Shown one piece after another: positions 27,789 to 36,128 of a DNA stretch of 64,000 nt (its first letter is position 1; each line of letters begins with the position of its first letter). The position numbers were made by a program, and so were the translations under genes. This DNA is from Cognatundibacterium jejuense (GTDB lineage Bacteria > Pseudomonadota > Gammaproteobacteria > Burkholderiales > Burkholderiaceae_D), in assembly GCF_014284255.1 (NCBI RefSeq), contig NZ_JACOFV010000009.1, positions 124,001 to 188,000 of the forward strand. The letters are read 5' to 3'. The notes under the pieces were generated by a model. That model was not told where the DNA came from. It was given only the letters and a program-made list of their open reading frames with translations, and did no database searches.

Positions 27789-27816
27789 TTGTTATCGTAA
27801 AACTATTCTGAAATAT

Positions 27817-27847
27817 AAAAAACGGCCGTCAATGATGGCCGTTTTTT
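27817..27847 (+). terminator. Intrinsic terminator after TonB receptor 2
   Basis: AAAAAACGGCC (27817-27827), nine-base loop, GGCCGTTTTTT (27837-27847). It is symmetric in composition and can also serve xerD, which converges from the right. Confidence 0.9.
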
Positions 27848-27877
27848 CTTTCTTTTTCGCAGTTTCCAATATGGATG

Positions 27878-28804
27878 TTAACCACGCGGATGATGCTCAG
27901 CATGGAGCTGTTTAAGCCGCTCTCTGGCTACATGCGTATAGATTTGTGTTGTAGAAATATCGGCATGACCTAACAGCAATTGCACCACTCTTAAATCAGC
28001 GCCATGATTGAGCAAATGCGTCGCGAACGCATGGCGCAAGGTGTGGGGGGACAGATGGATGTGAATGCCAGCGTGCGCCGCATATTTTTTGATGAGTATC
28101 CAGAACATTTGTCGCGTCATGGCGCCACCACGCGCAGTGACAAATAATGCATCGTCAACCTGACCTTGCAAGATGGCAGATCTCGCTTCTTTCAGGTATT
28201 TTTCAAGCCACTGACGCGCAAGCTCACCAAAAGGCACTAAGCGCGTTTTATCGCCTTTACCGGTGATACGTAACACGCCATCATTGAGACTGACTTCAGT
28301 CGTTTTTAAATTCACCAATTCTGAGACACGCAATCCGCAAGCATATAATAGTTCCAGCATGGTGCGATCGCGTAATCCCAATGGGCTATCGTCGGGTGCA
28401 TTCAACAATGCTTCCACCTGAGCTTCGCTCATGGTTTTAGGCAACCGTAAGCCTTGTTTAGCTGATTTGAGCTTACTACATGGATTAACGGCAACCAGAT
28501 TTTGGCGTACGGCGAGTAAATAAAAACGTTTTAAGACACTCAGACGTCGATTGGCAGACGTCGCTTTTGACGTCGTATGTTTAGATGCAATGTAAGCGCT
28601 GATATCGGCGTGATCAACCTGATACAAATCCTTCGCCAGTTCGACATGCAACCATTCTGCGAATAAGCGCATGTCGCGGCGGTAAGCCTCTACAGTATTT
28701 TTGGCTAATCCGTCTTCTAACCATAAAACATCGCAAAATTGGTCTATCTGCCCCGCCACCTCATCAGGCAATACCACGGGCAATGCATTTGGACTATTTT
28801 TCAT
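27878..28804 (-). CDS. xerD: Site-specific tyrosine recombinase XerD
   Basis: Recombinase that with XerC resolves chromosome dimers at dif under FtsK control. 308 residues: N-terminal SAM-like DNA-binding domain (about 15-105) and C-terminal catalytic domain with the full active site: R159 (CGLRVSEL), K183 (TGKGDKTR), H254 and R257 (SPHTLRHAFATHLL), H280 (LLGHADIST) and nucleophile Y289 (QIYTHV). Length and motifs favour the housekeeping XerD over a mobile integrase. It begins three bases after the ogt stop, so the pair is one transcription unit. Confidence 0.95.
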   Translation of the reverse strand: MKNSPNALPVVLPDEVAGQIDQFCDVLWLEDGLAKNTVEAYRRDMRLFAEWLHVELAKDLYQVDHADISAYIASKHTTSKATSANRRLSVLKRFYLLAVRQNLVAVNPCSKLKSAKQGLRLPKTMSEAQVEALLNAPDDSPLGLRDRTMLELLYACGLRVSELVNLKTTEVSLNDGVLRITGKGDKTRLVPFGELARQWLEKYLKEARSAILQGQVDDALFVTARGGAMTRQMFWILIKKYAAHAGIHIHLSPHTLRHAFATHLLNHGADLRVVQLLLGHADISTTQIYTHVARERLKQLHAEHHPRG

Positions 28805-28807
28805 GGA

Positions 28808-29308
28808 TCACAGGTAACCAGTCACACCTTCATGCGCAAGTAGCCAGCGTTTCACGCCAAGGTGAAATCCAGTTTCATCATCATGATGAGCAAATCCCCC
28901 CAGACCACCTGCCGCAGTGACCCGATGACACGGGATGACCAGAGGATACCAGTTAGCGCCACAAGCCTGGCCTACTGCGCGTGGTGCGGAGCAAATATGC
29001 TTAGCAATTTGACCGTAAGTAACAACTTCACCACGCGGCACCGCTGAGATCGCTTGCCAGACGCGACTCTGAAACGCAGTCCCCACCGGCTTTAAAGGTA
29101 GCTGAAATCGAAAATCGGCATTATCGAAATAACGATCAATTTGCTCTGCAACCATTGCAGAAACTGGATCCGATGGCGTTTTTTCTTTAAAACGTGGCGG
29201 CAAATAGACAAGTTCTGCGAGCTTTTGGTCCTCTACCCGGATTCCTATCGCGCCAAAAGGGGCGTCAATAATCGCGGAAAAAATGGCGGCTTCTTGTTCG
29301 GACATCAT
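28808..29308 (-). CDS. ogt: Methylated-DNA--protein-cysteine methyltransferase
   Basis: Suicide repair protein that removes alkyl groups from O6-alkylguanine onto its own cysteine. 166 residues (165 if the second Met is used). The C-terminal domain has the recognition helix SAPRAVGQACGANWYPLV and the active site IPCHRV with Cys127. The N-terminal domain is of the short Ogt type with no AdaA zinc-site fusion. Directly upstream of xerD on the same strand. Confidence 0.93.
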   Translation of the reverse strand: MMSEQEAAIFSAIIDAPFGAIGIRVEDQKLAELVYLPPRFKEKTPSDPVSAMVAEQIDRYFDNADFRFQLPLKPVGTAFQSRVWQAISAVPRGEVVTYGQIAKHICSAPRAVGQACGANWYPLVIPCHRVTAAGGLGGFAHHDDETGFHLGVKRWLLAHEGVTGYL

Positions 29309-29440
29309 CTGCCTATGATTCTAAAAGGCTTTAGCATAGCGGATATGCACGTTTCCTGGGAAAAAAGCGTATTTCTCTGCAGGACGAAGATTGAATTTAA
29401 ATTGCTTTTGAGAATGCTTAAAATGAATCTGGTAGTGCAA

Positions 29441-29624
29441 AAAAGAAAAAGGCGCATCATCAGATGCGCCATTAAAACATATCTCGCGTTTTCGGCTGTT
29501 TAGTTTTTGTGTAAACACATTAACTCAGCTTGTAATAAAAACGCGCGTCTCCTCAGTGTACGGCATGAATACCGTTTTTTTGCACTACCGCCTTTTAATC
29601 CTGTCTACTGCAAATTTCAAATCT
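29441..29624 (-). ncRNA. Candidate orphan small RNA with its own promoter and terminator
   Basis: About 184 nt on the minus strand in the 524-base gap between ogt and dctP. A strong sigma70 promoter (29631-29659) points to a start near 29624; a perfect rho-independent terminator ends it near 29441. No protein-coding gene of normal size lies between. Two tiny reading frames exist: one starting at the ATG near 29566 (MPYTEETRVFITS, 13 residues) and ATG 29520 to stop 29500 (MCLHKN). Neither has a convincing ribosome-binding site. The ends are not complementary to each other, which argues against 6S RNA. Class and targets unknown; could also be a leader-peptide attenuator without a following gene. 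Confidence 0.6.
29451..29470 (-). terminator. Intrinsic terminator of the candidate small RNA
   Basis: Stem GGCGCATC / GATGCGCC with a four-base loop. On the minus strand it is followed by TTTTTCTTTT, a proper terminator tract; on the plus strand it is not. This fixes the direction of the transcript. Confidence 0.85.
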
Positions 29625-29630
29625 GGACAG

Positions 29631-29659
29631 AATATAGCATGCAAAAATACCAGTGACAA
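29631..29659 (-). promoter_or_regulatory. Sigma70 promoter of the candidate small RNA
   Basis: On the minus strand: -35 TTGTCA (29659-29654), 17-bp spacer, -10 TATATT (29636-29631) preceded by TGC, an extended -10. It is among the best-formed promoters in the window. Confidence 0.75.
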
Positions 29660-29832
29660 AAAAAACGCAGCAAAAAATCATAGATGTTGCATATATGTAA
29701 AAGATATTTACAAAATCTGAAAATATGGTAAACGATTTTTTATTTTAAATACGCACTTATCAGGATACCGTAAGTTAGACTTCGTCGAGAAAAAATAGTG
29801 TTTTTATTGTAATTTTAAAAATTACTCTGGCT

Positions 29833-30837
29833 CTAATCATAGCCAAATTTCGCTGCCTCTTTGTTAATGTTAGCAACCAAATCTTTGCCTATCCGTTGCT
29901 CAACTTCTTTCTGAACTGGTAATAAAGCTTTGCGCCAGGCGGCTTTCTCCTGATCGTTCAACACATAAACTTTGGTTTTACCCGTTTTTTTGACAGCTGC
30001 TAACGCCTTATCATTTTCTTGCTGCGCAATGGTATTTGCATACATAGTCGCTTCTGCCATCGCCTGATTGAGTTCGTCGCGAATATCCCCGGGTAAGCCA
30101 TCCCAAAATTTCTTATTTACAATGACGGCATATCCAAGATAACCATGATTCGTGATGGTCATGTGCTTTTGGACTTCATACATCTTTTGGGTGTACAAAT
30201 TGGACGGCGGATTTTCTGTTCCATCGACAAAGCTGCTACGTAAGGCCTGATACACCTCTGAAAACGCTAGCACTTGTGGCGTTGCACCAAGTACCCGCAT
30301 TTGCGTATCCAGAACTTTGGATGATTGAATCCGTAGCCTTAAGCCCTTGATATCAGAAGGTAAATGAATCGGCTTATTCGCTGAGAAATCTTTGAAACCA
30401 TTATCCCAGAAGGAAAGACCGGTGATTCCTTTGGGTTCGAGTTTTTTGAGCAAATCCTTTCCGATTGGTCCCTGTGTCACGCTATACAAGACATCCTTAG
30501 ACGGAAAAATATAGGGTATGTCAAACACTTCAAATTCTTTGATTCCAAGCGGACCAAATTTTGCCAATGACGGCGCCAGCATTTGAACTGCACCAAGCTG
30601 TAGGGCTTCTAATTCTTCTTTATCTTTGTACAACGTGCTATTCGGATAGAGCTCAACCTTGACCCGGCCATGCGTGGCTTTTTCTGCCAACTCTTTGAAA
30701 CGTTGTGCCGCCTGCCCTTTGGGGGCATCGCTGGCGACAACATGGCTAAATTTGATGACGATGGGAGATTGCGCAAACGCAGAAACCTGCAGCAACATCG
30801 CAGCGATGGAAAAAAACAGACTTTTTCTTATTTTCAC
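29833..30837 (-). CDS. dctP: TRAP transporter solute-binding protein, DctP family
   Basis: Periplasmic binding protein for C4-dicarboxylate-type organic acids. 334 residues from a GTG at 30837, chosen because GGAG sits six bases before it and it yields a clean signal peptide (KIRKSLFFSIAAMLLQVSAF, cleavage after AFA); ATGs 6 and 10 codons earlier lack this. DctP features: VVASDAPKGQAAQRFKELAE near the N-terminus, RLRIQSSKVLDTQMRVLGA with the carboxylate-binding arginine, and EVYQALRSSFVDGTENP. No dctQ or dctM permease gene is in the window, so it is an orphan binding protein. Last gene of the operon with the dehydratase and isomerase. Confidence 0.9.
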   Translation of the reverse strand: MKIRKSLFFSIAAMLLQVSAFAQSPIVIKFSHVVASDAPKGQAAQRFKELAEKATHGRVKVELYPNSTLYKDKEELEALQLGAVQMLAPSLAKFGPLGIKEFEVFDIPYIFPSKDVLYSVTQGPIGKDLLKKLEPKGITGLSFWDNGFKDFSANKPIHLPSDIKGLRLRIQSSKVLDTQMRVLGATPQVLAFSEVYQALRSSFVDGTENPPSNLYTQKMYEVQKHMTITNHGYLGYAVIVNKKFWDGLPGDIRDELNQAMAEATMYANTIAQQENDKALAAVKKTGKTKVYVLNDQEKAAWRKALLPVQKEVEQRIGKDLVANINKEAAKFGYD

Positions 30838-30907
30838 AACCGTCTCCAATGTCATTGCCAAGAACATTGGCTTGTTGATTATTCAGAAATAAAACTTATT
30901 CATCAAG

Positions 30908-30923
30908 TTGTGGAAAACCACAA
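30908..30923. promoter_or_regulatory. Palindrome in the dctP leader
   Basis: TTGTGGAAAACCACAA: perfect 6-bp arms around AAAA, 71 bases upstream of the dctP start in the 108-base gap after the isomerase gene. It could be an operator (resembling the TTGTNNNNACAA style of FCD/GntR regulators) or a small mRNA hairpin. Confidence 0.4.
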
Positions 30924-30945
30924 GCACAAATATTTATTCGACCAA

Positions 30946-31308
30946 TCAAGTGCCGATACTCGCTTTGATATAAGAGTCTCGCTCGATTTCCTGAATTTCG
31001 ACGCACAGCTGCACATGTAGATTCGAGTGCAATTTGCAGAGCTGCTTAAGTACTAACAATATACTTTCCGAAAGTACCCGCTTCGTTTCATTTGATCTGC
31101 CACTTAAGATCGCAAGTTTTACGTGTACAAAGCCTCGAACTTGATGTGATATGCCGACACGAAATGAAGCAATTTTGATGGCACGACTTTTAATGTCAAT
31201 CTCTTCAAATTCACTTGAATTTGCAAGCTTTCTATTTAACGTTAGCAATACCTTGTCAGCATTAAAATGGAGTAAGTTATCTGTGTATTCGAGTGTGAGG
31301 TGAGGCAT
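30946..31308 (-). CDS. 5-carboxymethyl-2-hydroxymuconate delta-isomerase-like (tautomerase superfamily)
   Basis: Small cytosolic tautomerase of 120 residues. It begins MPHLTLEYTDN, placing the catalytic proline at position 2 (N-terminal after Met removal), as in CHMI/HpaF. The ATG at 31308 is selected because AGGA lies five bases before it and because the family requires Pro at this place; a longer frame upstream is spurious. Later segments (FRVGISHQVRGFVHVKLAIL, arginine in GRSNETKRVL) fit the family. No other homoprotocatechuate genes are nearby, so its substrate is probably not CHM; as the neighbour of a PLP dehydratase it may tautomerise an enol or enamine product (inference). Confidence 0.8.
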   Translation of the reverse strand: MPHLTLEYTDNLLHFNADKVLLTLNRKLANSSEFEEIDIKSRAIKIASFRVGISHQVRGFVHVKLAILSGRSNETKRVLSESILLVLKQLCKLHSNLHVQLCVEIQEIERDSYIKASIGT

Positions 31309-31400
31309 ATTTTTCCTAAAATAAATTGCTCCCTTTTCGTCGTCCCTGAATATCTTCATTACTAAGAACGGAAGCTAAGTACATGAGCTAACCAGAGAAT

Positions 31401-32372
31401 TTAAGAGTGCGTCATGGCAACCGCAGCGGGAAAATCGATATTTCCACCAGACAACAAGACGCCAACACGCTTCCCGTGCATATCACTACGCTGACGCATG
31501 GCAGCTGCAGCCGCCAGACATCCAGTAGGCTCGACCCAAATTTTCATCTGCTCGACAAAAAATCGCATTTGCTGGCGTAGTTCATCATCGCTAACGGTTT
31601 CTATGTCATCCACGTGGCGCTGGATTAACTCGAAATTCAACTTACCAAGCTGCAACGTTCTTGCGCCATCTGCAATCGTGTGTGATCCATCAAGCCTGGT
31701 AAGAATTCCCGTACGCAGCGAGATTTGTGCATCATTTGAGCCCACCGGCTCGACACCAATAACACGGCATGACGGAGATAAATGATGAGCAGCCAATGAG
31801 ATTCCACCAATCAGTCCACCACCACCAATAGGAACAAACAAAACATCTAGTGAACCCACTTCTGCAAATAACTCCACAGCCACCGTAGCTTGTCCGGCAA
31901 TCACATCAGCAGAATCAAATGGTGGAATCAGCGTCATTCCCTGTTGGTCGACATAGTACTGAGCCAATAGTTCTCTATCTTCTTTTTTTCTGTCATACAG
32001 GTGAACATTTGCGCCCCATGCCCGCGTCGCTTCAATTTTGAATGTCGGCGCATCGCTGGGCATGACCACCGTAACCCTAAACCCCAGAATTTTTGCAGCA
32101 GCAGCCAGCGCCTGGCCGTGATTGCCCGAAGAGAATGTCACCACGCCATGCGCTTCGGGAGTTCTCCGTTTTAAATTGCGCAACGCATGCAAAGCCCCTC
32201 TGAACTTAAATGAGCCAGTGCGCTGAAGATTCTCGCATTTGAAGTAAAGCTGCGCCTGCGTCAATTCATCTGCGGCCGAATTGGTCAATACAGGCGTATT
32301 ATGGGCATGCCCTTTGATGCTCTGAACCGCATCAAGTATGTGTTCAAAGTTGACATCGGTTTGATTATTCAT
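31401..32372 (-). CDS. Fold-type II PLP enzyme, threonine/serine dehydratase family
   Basis: Beta-elimination enzyme expected to deaminate a hydroxy-amino acid (serine, threonine or 3-hydroxyaspartate). 323 residues, the short form without the ACT regulatory domain. PLP lysine in TGSFKFRGAL (Lys56), SSGNHGQALAAAAKILG, glycine-rich phosphate loop PIGGGGLIGGIS and terminal SGGNID. The short length and pattern are like serine racemase/threo-3-hydroxyaspartate dehydratase-type members. First gene of the operon dehydratase-isomerase-dctP; only 46 bases separate it from the divergent YheO-like regulator, a common self-regulated arrangement. Exact substrate unresolved. Confidence 0.88.
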   Translation of the reverse strand: MNNQTDVNFEHILDAVQSIKGHAHNTPVLTNSAADELTQAQLYFKCENLQRTGSFKFRGALHALRNLKRRTPEAHGVVTFSSGNHGQALAAAAKILGFRVTVVMPSDAPTFKIEATRAWGANVHLYDRKKEDRELLAQYYVDQQGMTLIPPFDSADVIAGQATVAVELFAEVGSLDVLFVPIGGGGLIGGISLAAHHLSPSCRVIGVEPVGSNDAQISLRTGILTRLDGSHTIADGARTLQLGKLNFELIQRHVDDIETVSDDELRQQMRFFVEQMKIWVEPTGCLAAAAAMRQRSDMHGKRVGVLLSGGNIDFPAAVAMTHS

Positions 32373-32418
32373 ATATTTTGTTCGACTTTAGCTACGACCA
32401 TCATTTTGGTTTAATTTC

Positions 32419-33099
32419 ATGGAGTCCAGTATTTCTTCTACTATTGATTTCACTCACTCTGACAACGGTAAAGAGCTACTCATGCGAGAGCTGGCCAAAG
32501 TTGCCGAAGCGGTTGCCAAAACACTTGAGCCATTTTGTGAGGTTGTTCTGCACGACTTATCTGCGACACCTCCCAAGATTGTCTCCATTCATGGTGCGAT
32601 CTCCGAAAGAAAGGTCAATGATTCGACGACAGAAATGGGGTACGCACGGATTAACAATCCCGATTTTCCAGATGTCGTGCTGAATTACCCCAATACTTTG
32701 CCAAATGGTCGCCCCACTAAAAGCACATCAATCGGCATTCGAGACAACAACGGGCAATGCATCGCATCATTGTGCTTGAATGTTGAGATCGCGGAACTCA
32801 GCAGCCTGCATCTCATGCTAGGCAAACTATGTCAAACCGATACAGAGGCCGCTCCGGTCAAAGAAAGTCTGGTAGCACGTAAGCACTCGCTAGACGAACT
32901 GGATGCGGCCGCGCATGCGTTTGCAAAACAGTATAGTAGGCTTCCTCACGATCTTGATATTTCGACAAGAAAAAATCTTATTCTCGACATGGCTAAAATA
33001 GGATATTTAGGTCTTCATGGCTCTGTCCCCAGGTTGGCCAAGCTGCTCAACGTTTCAAGAGCGACTATTTATGCCGCGTTAAAATCATCTCAAACATAA
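32419..33099 (+). CDS. YheO/DauR-type PAS-HTH transcription regulator
   Basis: DNA-binding regulator of 226 residues. The N-terminal YheO-like PAS domain (about 20-135) has the typical CEVVLHDL-like stretch (FCEVVLHDLSATPP), the GRPTKSTSIGIRDNNGQCIASLCLN segment and a C-terminal helix-turn-helix (about 185-225: GSVPRLAKLLNVSRATIYAAL). DauR, a member, controls D-arginine use. Divergently transcribed from the PLP dehydratase with a 46-base gap, so it very likely controls that operon. Its last 10 bases overlap the converging TSUP gene. Confidence 0.88.
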   Translation: MESSISSTIDFTHSDNGKELLMRELAKVAEAVAKTLEPFCEVVLHDLSATPPKIVSIHGAISERKVNDSTTEMGYARINNPDFPDVVLNYPNTLPNGRPTKSTSIGIRDNNGQCIASLCLNVEIAELSSLHLMLGKLCQTDTEAAPVKESLVARKHSLDELDAAAHAFAKQYSRLPHDLDISTRKNLILDMAKIGYLGLHGSVPRLAKLLNVSRATIYAALKSSQT

Positions 33100-33854
33100 T
33101 ACTTAATGAACATTGCAGCAGTACTCAGCCCCATCAGAGAAACAAAAACCAGACGTAAACGTTTTGCGCTGACTTTCAAAACGAGGCTGGCTCCAAATTT
33201 CCCTCCCGCGAATGACCCAATCCCCATTACGATCGCTAGCTGATAGTTGATGTTGCCTATCATTACAAACAAGGCAAGTGCGGCACAGTTGGCGGCCAGG
33301 TTGAGCGGCTTGGTCCACATGGTGGCCTGGTGAATACTTAACTTCATCCACTTCATCAGAGCAATGGACCAAAGTGTTCCGGTTCCTGGTCCAAAAAAGC
33401 CATTATAAAAACCAATTCCGGCTCCCAAACTGGGCAAAACTCCCCGCTTTGGCACGCTACTTTCGTCAGCTTTTAATCCAGATCGCATCCCAAAAATGTA
33501 ATAGATTAAGATACCAAGCAGTAGCCAGGGAATAAACTTTTCAAGTGCATGTAATGGAAAACTACGAAGTGCTAACACCCCTAGCAGGGCCCCAGTACAG
33601 GTCAACAAAAGCGGCAACAGCAAGGGCTTTAAACTCAATCCACCACGTCGAAGAAAATGCCATGTAGCCGAAAGCTCCCCGATAGCTGATTGCAGTTTGT
33701 CGGTTCCTAACGCCTGAAAAGGCGAAGCACCAGCGAGTAACAACGCTGGAACGGTGATCAAGCCACCACCGCCAGCAATCGCATCGGCGGTACCTGCGAC
33801 AAACGCCATTGTAGTAAGGAGCGGATAAACAATGAAACTCTGAGGTATCAGCAT
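33090..33854 (-). CDS. TSUP (TauE/SafE) family membrane transporter
   Basis: Inner-membrane permease of the sulfite-exporter/TSUP family, 254 residues with about eight hydrophobic segments. The paired repeats are visible: AGTADAIAGGGGLITVPALLLAGASP near the N-terminus and GAGIGFYNGFFGPGTGTLWSIAL in the middle, plus GSFAGGKFGASLVLKV late. TSUP proteins move small anions such as sulfite, sulfoacetate or other organic acids. It converges on the YheO-like gene with a 10-base overlap and diverges from dctS. Substrate unknown. Confidence 0.9.
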   Translation of the reverse strand: MLIPQSFIVYPLLTTMAFVAGTADAIAGGGGLITVPALLLAGASPFQALGTDKLQSAIGELSATWHFLRRGGLSLKPLLLPLLLTCTGALLGVLALRSFPLHALEKFIPWLLLGILIYYIFGMRSGLKADESSVPKRGVLPSLGAGIGFYNGFFGPGTGTLWSIALMKWMKLSIHQATMWTKPLNLAANCAALALFVMIGNINYQLAIVMGIGSFAGGKFGASLVLKVSAKRLRLVFVSLMGLSTAAMFIKYYV

Positions 33855-33943
33855 GAGGTTCTTTCTTAAGTAAACCTACACTTGCAATAATGAGTTAAAT
33901 GACTGGGTTGCCAGATAACAACGCTCATTTATCATACCAAAAT

Positions 33944-33976
33944 ATAACTAATTGTCAAACTATGACAATTAGTTAT
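33944..33976. promoter_or_regulatory. Long perfect dyad between TSUP and dctS-like genes
   Basis: ATAACTAATTGTCA (33944-33957), five-base centre, TGACAATTAGTTAT (33963-33976): perfect 14-bp arms in the divergent intergenic region. AT-rich, no T tract. Most likely an operator for a dimeric regulator (for example the FixJ-type regulator downstream) or overlapping divergent promoters. Confidence 0.5.
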
Positions 33977-34089
33977 AAAGAGTAAATTTCCTCTAGCTTC
34001 AGAAATCAAATTTGAAGGAAGAAAAATTACCGTGCTACTCTGCCGTAAGGCGCTAGTGCGCCAACGACTTGTCCATTAAACTGTCAGGC

Positions 34090-36078
34090 ATGAAAATTTT
34101 CGAAAAACCCCGAGCCTGGTCAAAAGAGAAATGGCGCTGGATCATCCCTATCCTGCTGATTTCGTTGTTTCTCGCCACATTGATCTGGTTACCGCTGCAA
34201 GCACAGCGTATGGAGGCTAATGAGCGGCAGGAGCAATTGATCGCCGATACCTTGTGGGTCGAACATGCGATTCAGTTTCAAATCGACCGTAATGACGAAA
34301 TGTTGCGTCAGATCGGTTCCGATATTATGAGCATGGGCTTAAAACCCGCCGAAGTCGCCGAGCGTTTTGACCGTCTGCGTAATAGCAACCATGAGATCTC
34401 AAGCCTGGCATGGTTTAACCATGAACATGTTTTGGTTACCTCCAGTGCTGAAGAGGGTCCTTCAGGGAAACATGTACCGGATATACCCTATCAAGAATCA
34501 GGTGCACTTGAATTTGATATCAGGACTCGCTGTTTCACACCTACTCTGGACGATCAGTTACCTAAATCGGAAAAAAACTCGTATGTTATCAATTGCCAGA
34601 TACCACTAATCAAAGGTACGAAACATCTAGGGCGCATCATCATCACCTATCGTGCGAGTGGCATTTTAGAAGAATTGGTTCCTTGGTGGTTTGCTCAGGA
34701 CAATCAGATTTCTCTGGTCGATATTGACGACAAGGTTTATGCCACCCGCGCTTCGGCTGGTTTGGGCAAGAACGTTTATACACATAACCGGACACTGGAC
34801 CTACCTGATTTACCTCTGGTATTACATACGAATAGTAATAAGAGTGAACCCAAACTACTCGCAAATTTACTCGTCTCAGTGGTGATCGTTTTGTCTCTGG
34901 GACTCATCTGGAGTCTGGCGGCACTGTGGCGGGATATTAATCGTCGGCTGGCAACCGAAGGCGCACTGCGCCAGCAGGTAATCTTCCGCACCGCGATGGA
35001 AAACTCCCTGGTTACCGGTTTGCGCGCCCGCGATATGCAGGGTCGACTAACCTATGTGAATCCGGCCTTTTGCAATATGGTGGGATTCCCGGCAGATCAA
35101 ATCATCGGCAGATTGCCGCCTATGCCATATTGGGCTCCAGAGGCGTTCGCTGAATACAAACAAAGGTTTTCAGATTTATTAGCGGGTACTGTTCCAGCCA
35201 ATGGATTCGAAACCATTTATCAACATGCCAATGGCACCAAAATTTCTGTATTAATTTATGAATCTGCTTTGATCGACGAGACAGGTAAACAAACTGGCTG
35301 GATGAGTTCTATACTTGATATTTCAGAGCTCAAGCGAGCGCAAGAATTAAGCCGACAGCAAGAAGAAAAATTACACGCCAGTGCCCGTCTGGCGACGATG
35401 GGCGAGATAGCCTCGATGCTGGCTCATGAACTGAATCAACCATTGGCGGCAATTTCGAGTTACACCACCGGTGCCATGAATATTGTCGAAGCGGATAATG
35501 CCGAGAAAAATTTACTGCTAGGTGCCCTCAGCAAGGTCAACGCTCAGGCGCAACGTGCAGGACAAATCATTCGCAGCGTCCATGAATTCGTCAAAAAACG
35601 CGAAGCCACGCGAGAACAAGTCGATATTTGTGAACTCATTCAAAACACATTGCCATTAATAGAATTACAAGGACAAGCCTCGCATATCCACATTCAATGG
35701 CTGCCTACCAAAAATCTGCCTCCAGTATTAGCAGACCACGTGCTGATTGAGCAGGTACTGTTAAATCTGACACGTAATGCTATTGAAGCGATGCAAGATA
35801 CCCCGACGGGGCACCGCAATTTGCGGATACAAGCCAGTATGGATGTTGATAATGACCACGTCGTGGTTGAAGTAAGCGATCGTGGAACAGGTATACCAGC
35901 AGCGATTGCAGAGCAATTATTTTCACCCTTCTTTTCAACCAAAGCATCCGGTATGGGAATGGGACTTAATATTTGCCGAACTGCAATAGAATTTCATGGC
36001 GGTAAACTGACTCACAGCGATAACCCGGCTGGTGGTACTATCTTCCGCTTTGTTCTTCCTGCATTTTATGGAAATTAA
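34090..36078 (+). CDS. dctS: Sensor histidine kinase, DctS-like
   Basis: Membrane sensor kinase of 662 residues from ATG 34090 (a TTG seven codons upstream is possible). TM1 at about 15-37, periplasmic domain to about 260, TM2 at about 262-285, a PAS domain (about 305-420; ends WMSSILDISELKRAQ), then HisKA with GEIASMLAHELNQPLAAISS (His446) and HATPase (NLTRNAIEAM, DRGTGIPAAIAEQLF, GMGMGLNICRTAIEFHGG). The AHELNQPL box and overall order match Rhodobacter DctS, which senses C4-dicarboxylates and controls a DctP TRAP system. Followed by a FixJ-type regulator; an orphan dctP lies 3 kb upstream. Confidence 0.88.
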   Translation: MKIFEKPRAWSKEKWRWIIPILLISLFLATLIWLPLQAQRMEANERQEQLIADTLWVEHAIQFQIDRNDEMLRQIGSDIMSMGLKPAEVAERFDRLRNSNHEISSLAWFNHEHVLVTSSAEEGPSGKHVPDIPYQESGALEFDIRTRCFTPTLDDQLPKSEKNSYVINCQIPLIKGTKHLGRIIITYRASGILEELVPWWFAQDNQISLVDIDDKVYATRASAGLGKNVYTHNRTLDLPDLPLVLHTNSNKSEPKLLANLLVSVVIVLSLGLIWSLAALWRDINRRLATEGALRQQVIFRTAMENSLVTGLRARDMQGRLTYVNPAFCNMVGFPADQIIGRLPPMPYWAPEAFAEYKQRFSDLLAGTVPANGFETIYQHANGTKISVLIYESALIDETGKQTGWMSSILDISELKRAQELSRQQEEKLHASARLATMGEIASMLAHELNQPLAAISSYTTGAMNIVEADNAEKNLLLGALSKVNAQAQRAGQIIRSVHEFVKKREATREQVDICELIQNTLPLIELQGQASHIHIQWLPTKNLPPVLADHVLIEQVLLNLTRNAIEAMQDTPTGHRNLRIQASMDVDNDHVVVEVSDRGTGIPAAIAEQLFSPFFSTKASGMGMGLNICRTAIEFHGGKLTHSDNPAGGTIFRFVLPAFYGN

Positions 36079-36128
36079 AATGAAGTTACTGCAGAGCAAA
36101 CAGTGAATTTATACGGCCAGGAGACACT

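Noticed and set aside
29141..29503. 120-codon plus-strand frame running from ogt into the small RNA region
   Set aside because: It overlaps ogt on the opposite strand, is rich in Arg/Lys/Cys without a pattern, and crosses the terminator hairpin.
29441..29624. 6S RNA (ssrS) as identity of the small RNA
   Set aside because: Length is right, but the 5' and 3' ends are not complementary and no central open bubble flanked by long stems can be drawn.
30670..31020. 116-codon plus-strand frame over the dctP start and isomerase end
   Set aside because: It covers the signal peptide of dctP in antisense and has no recognisable content.
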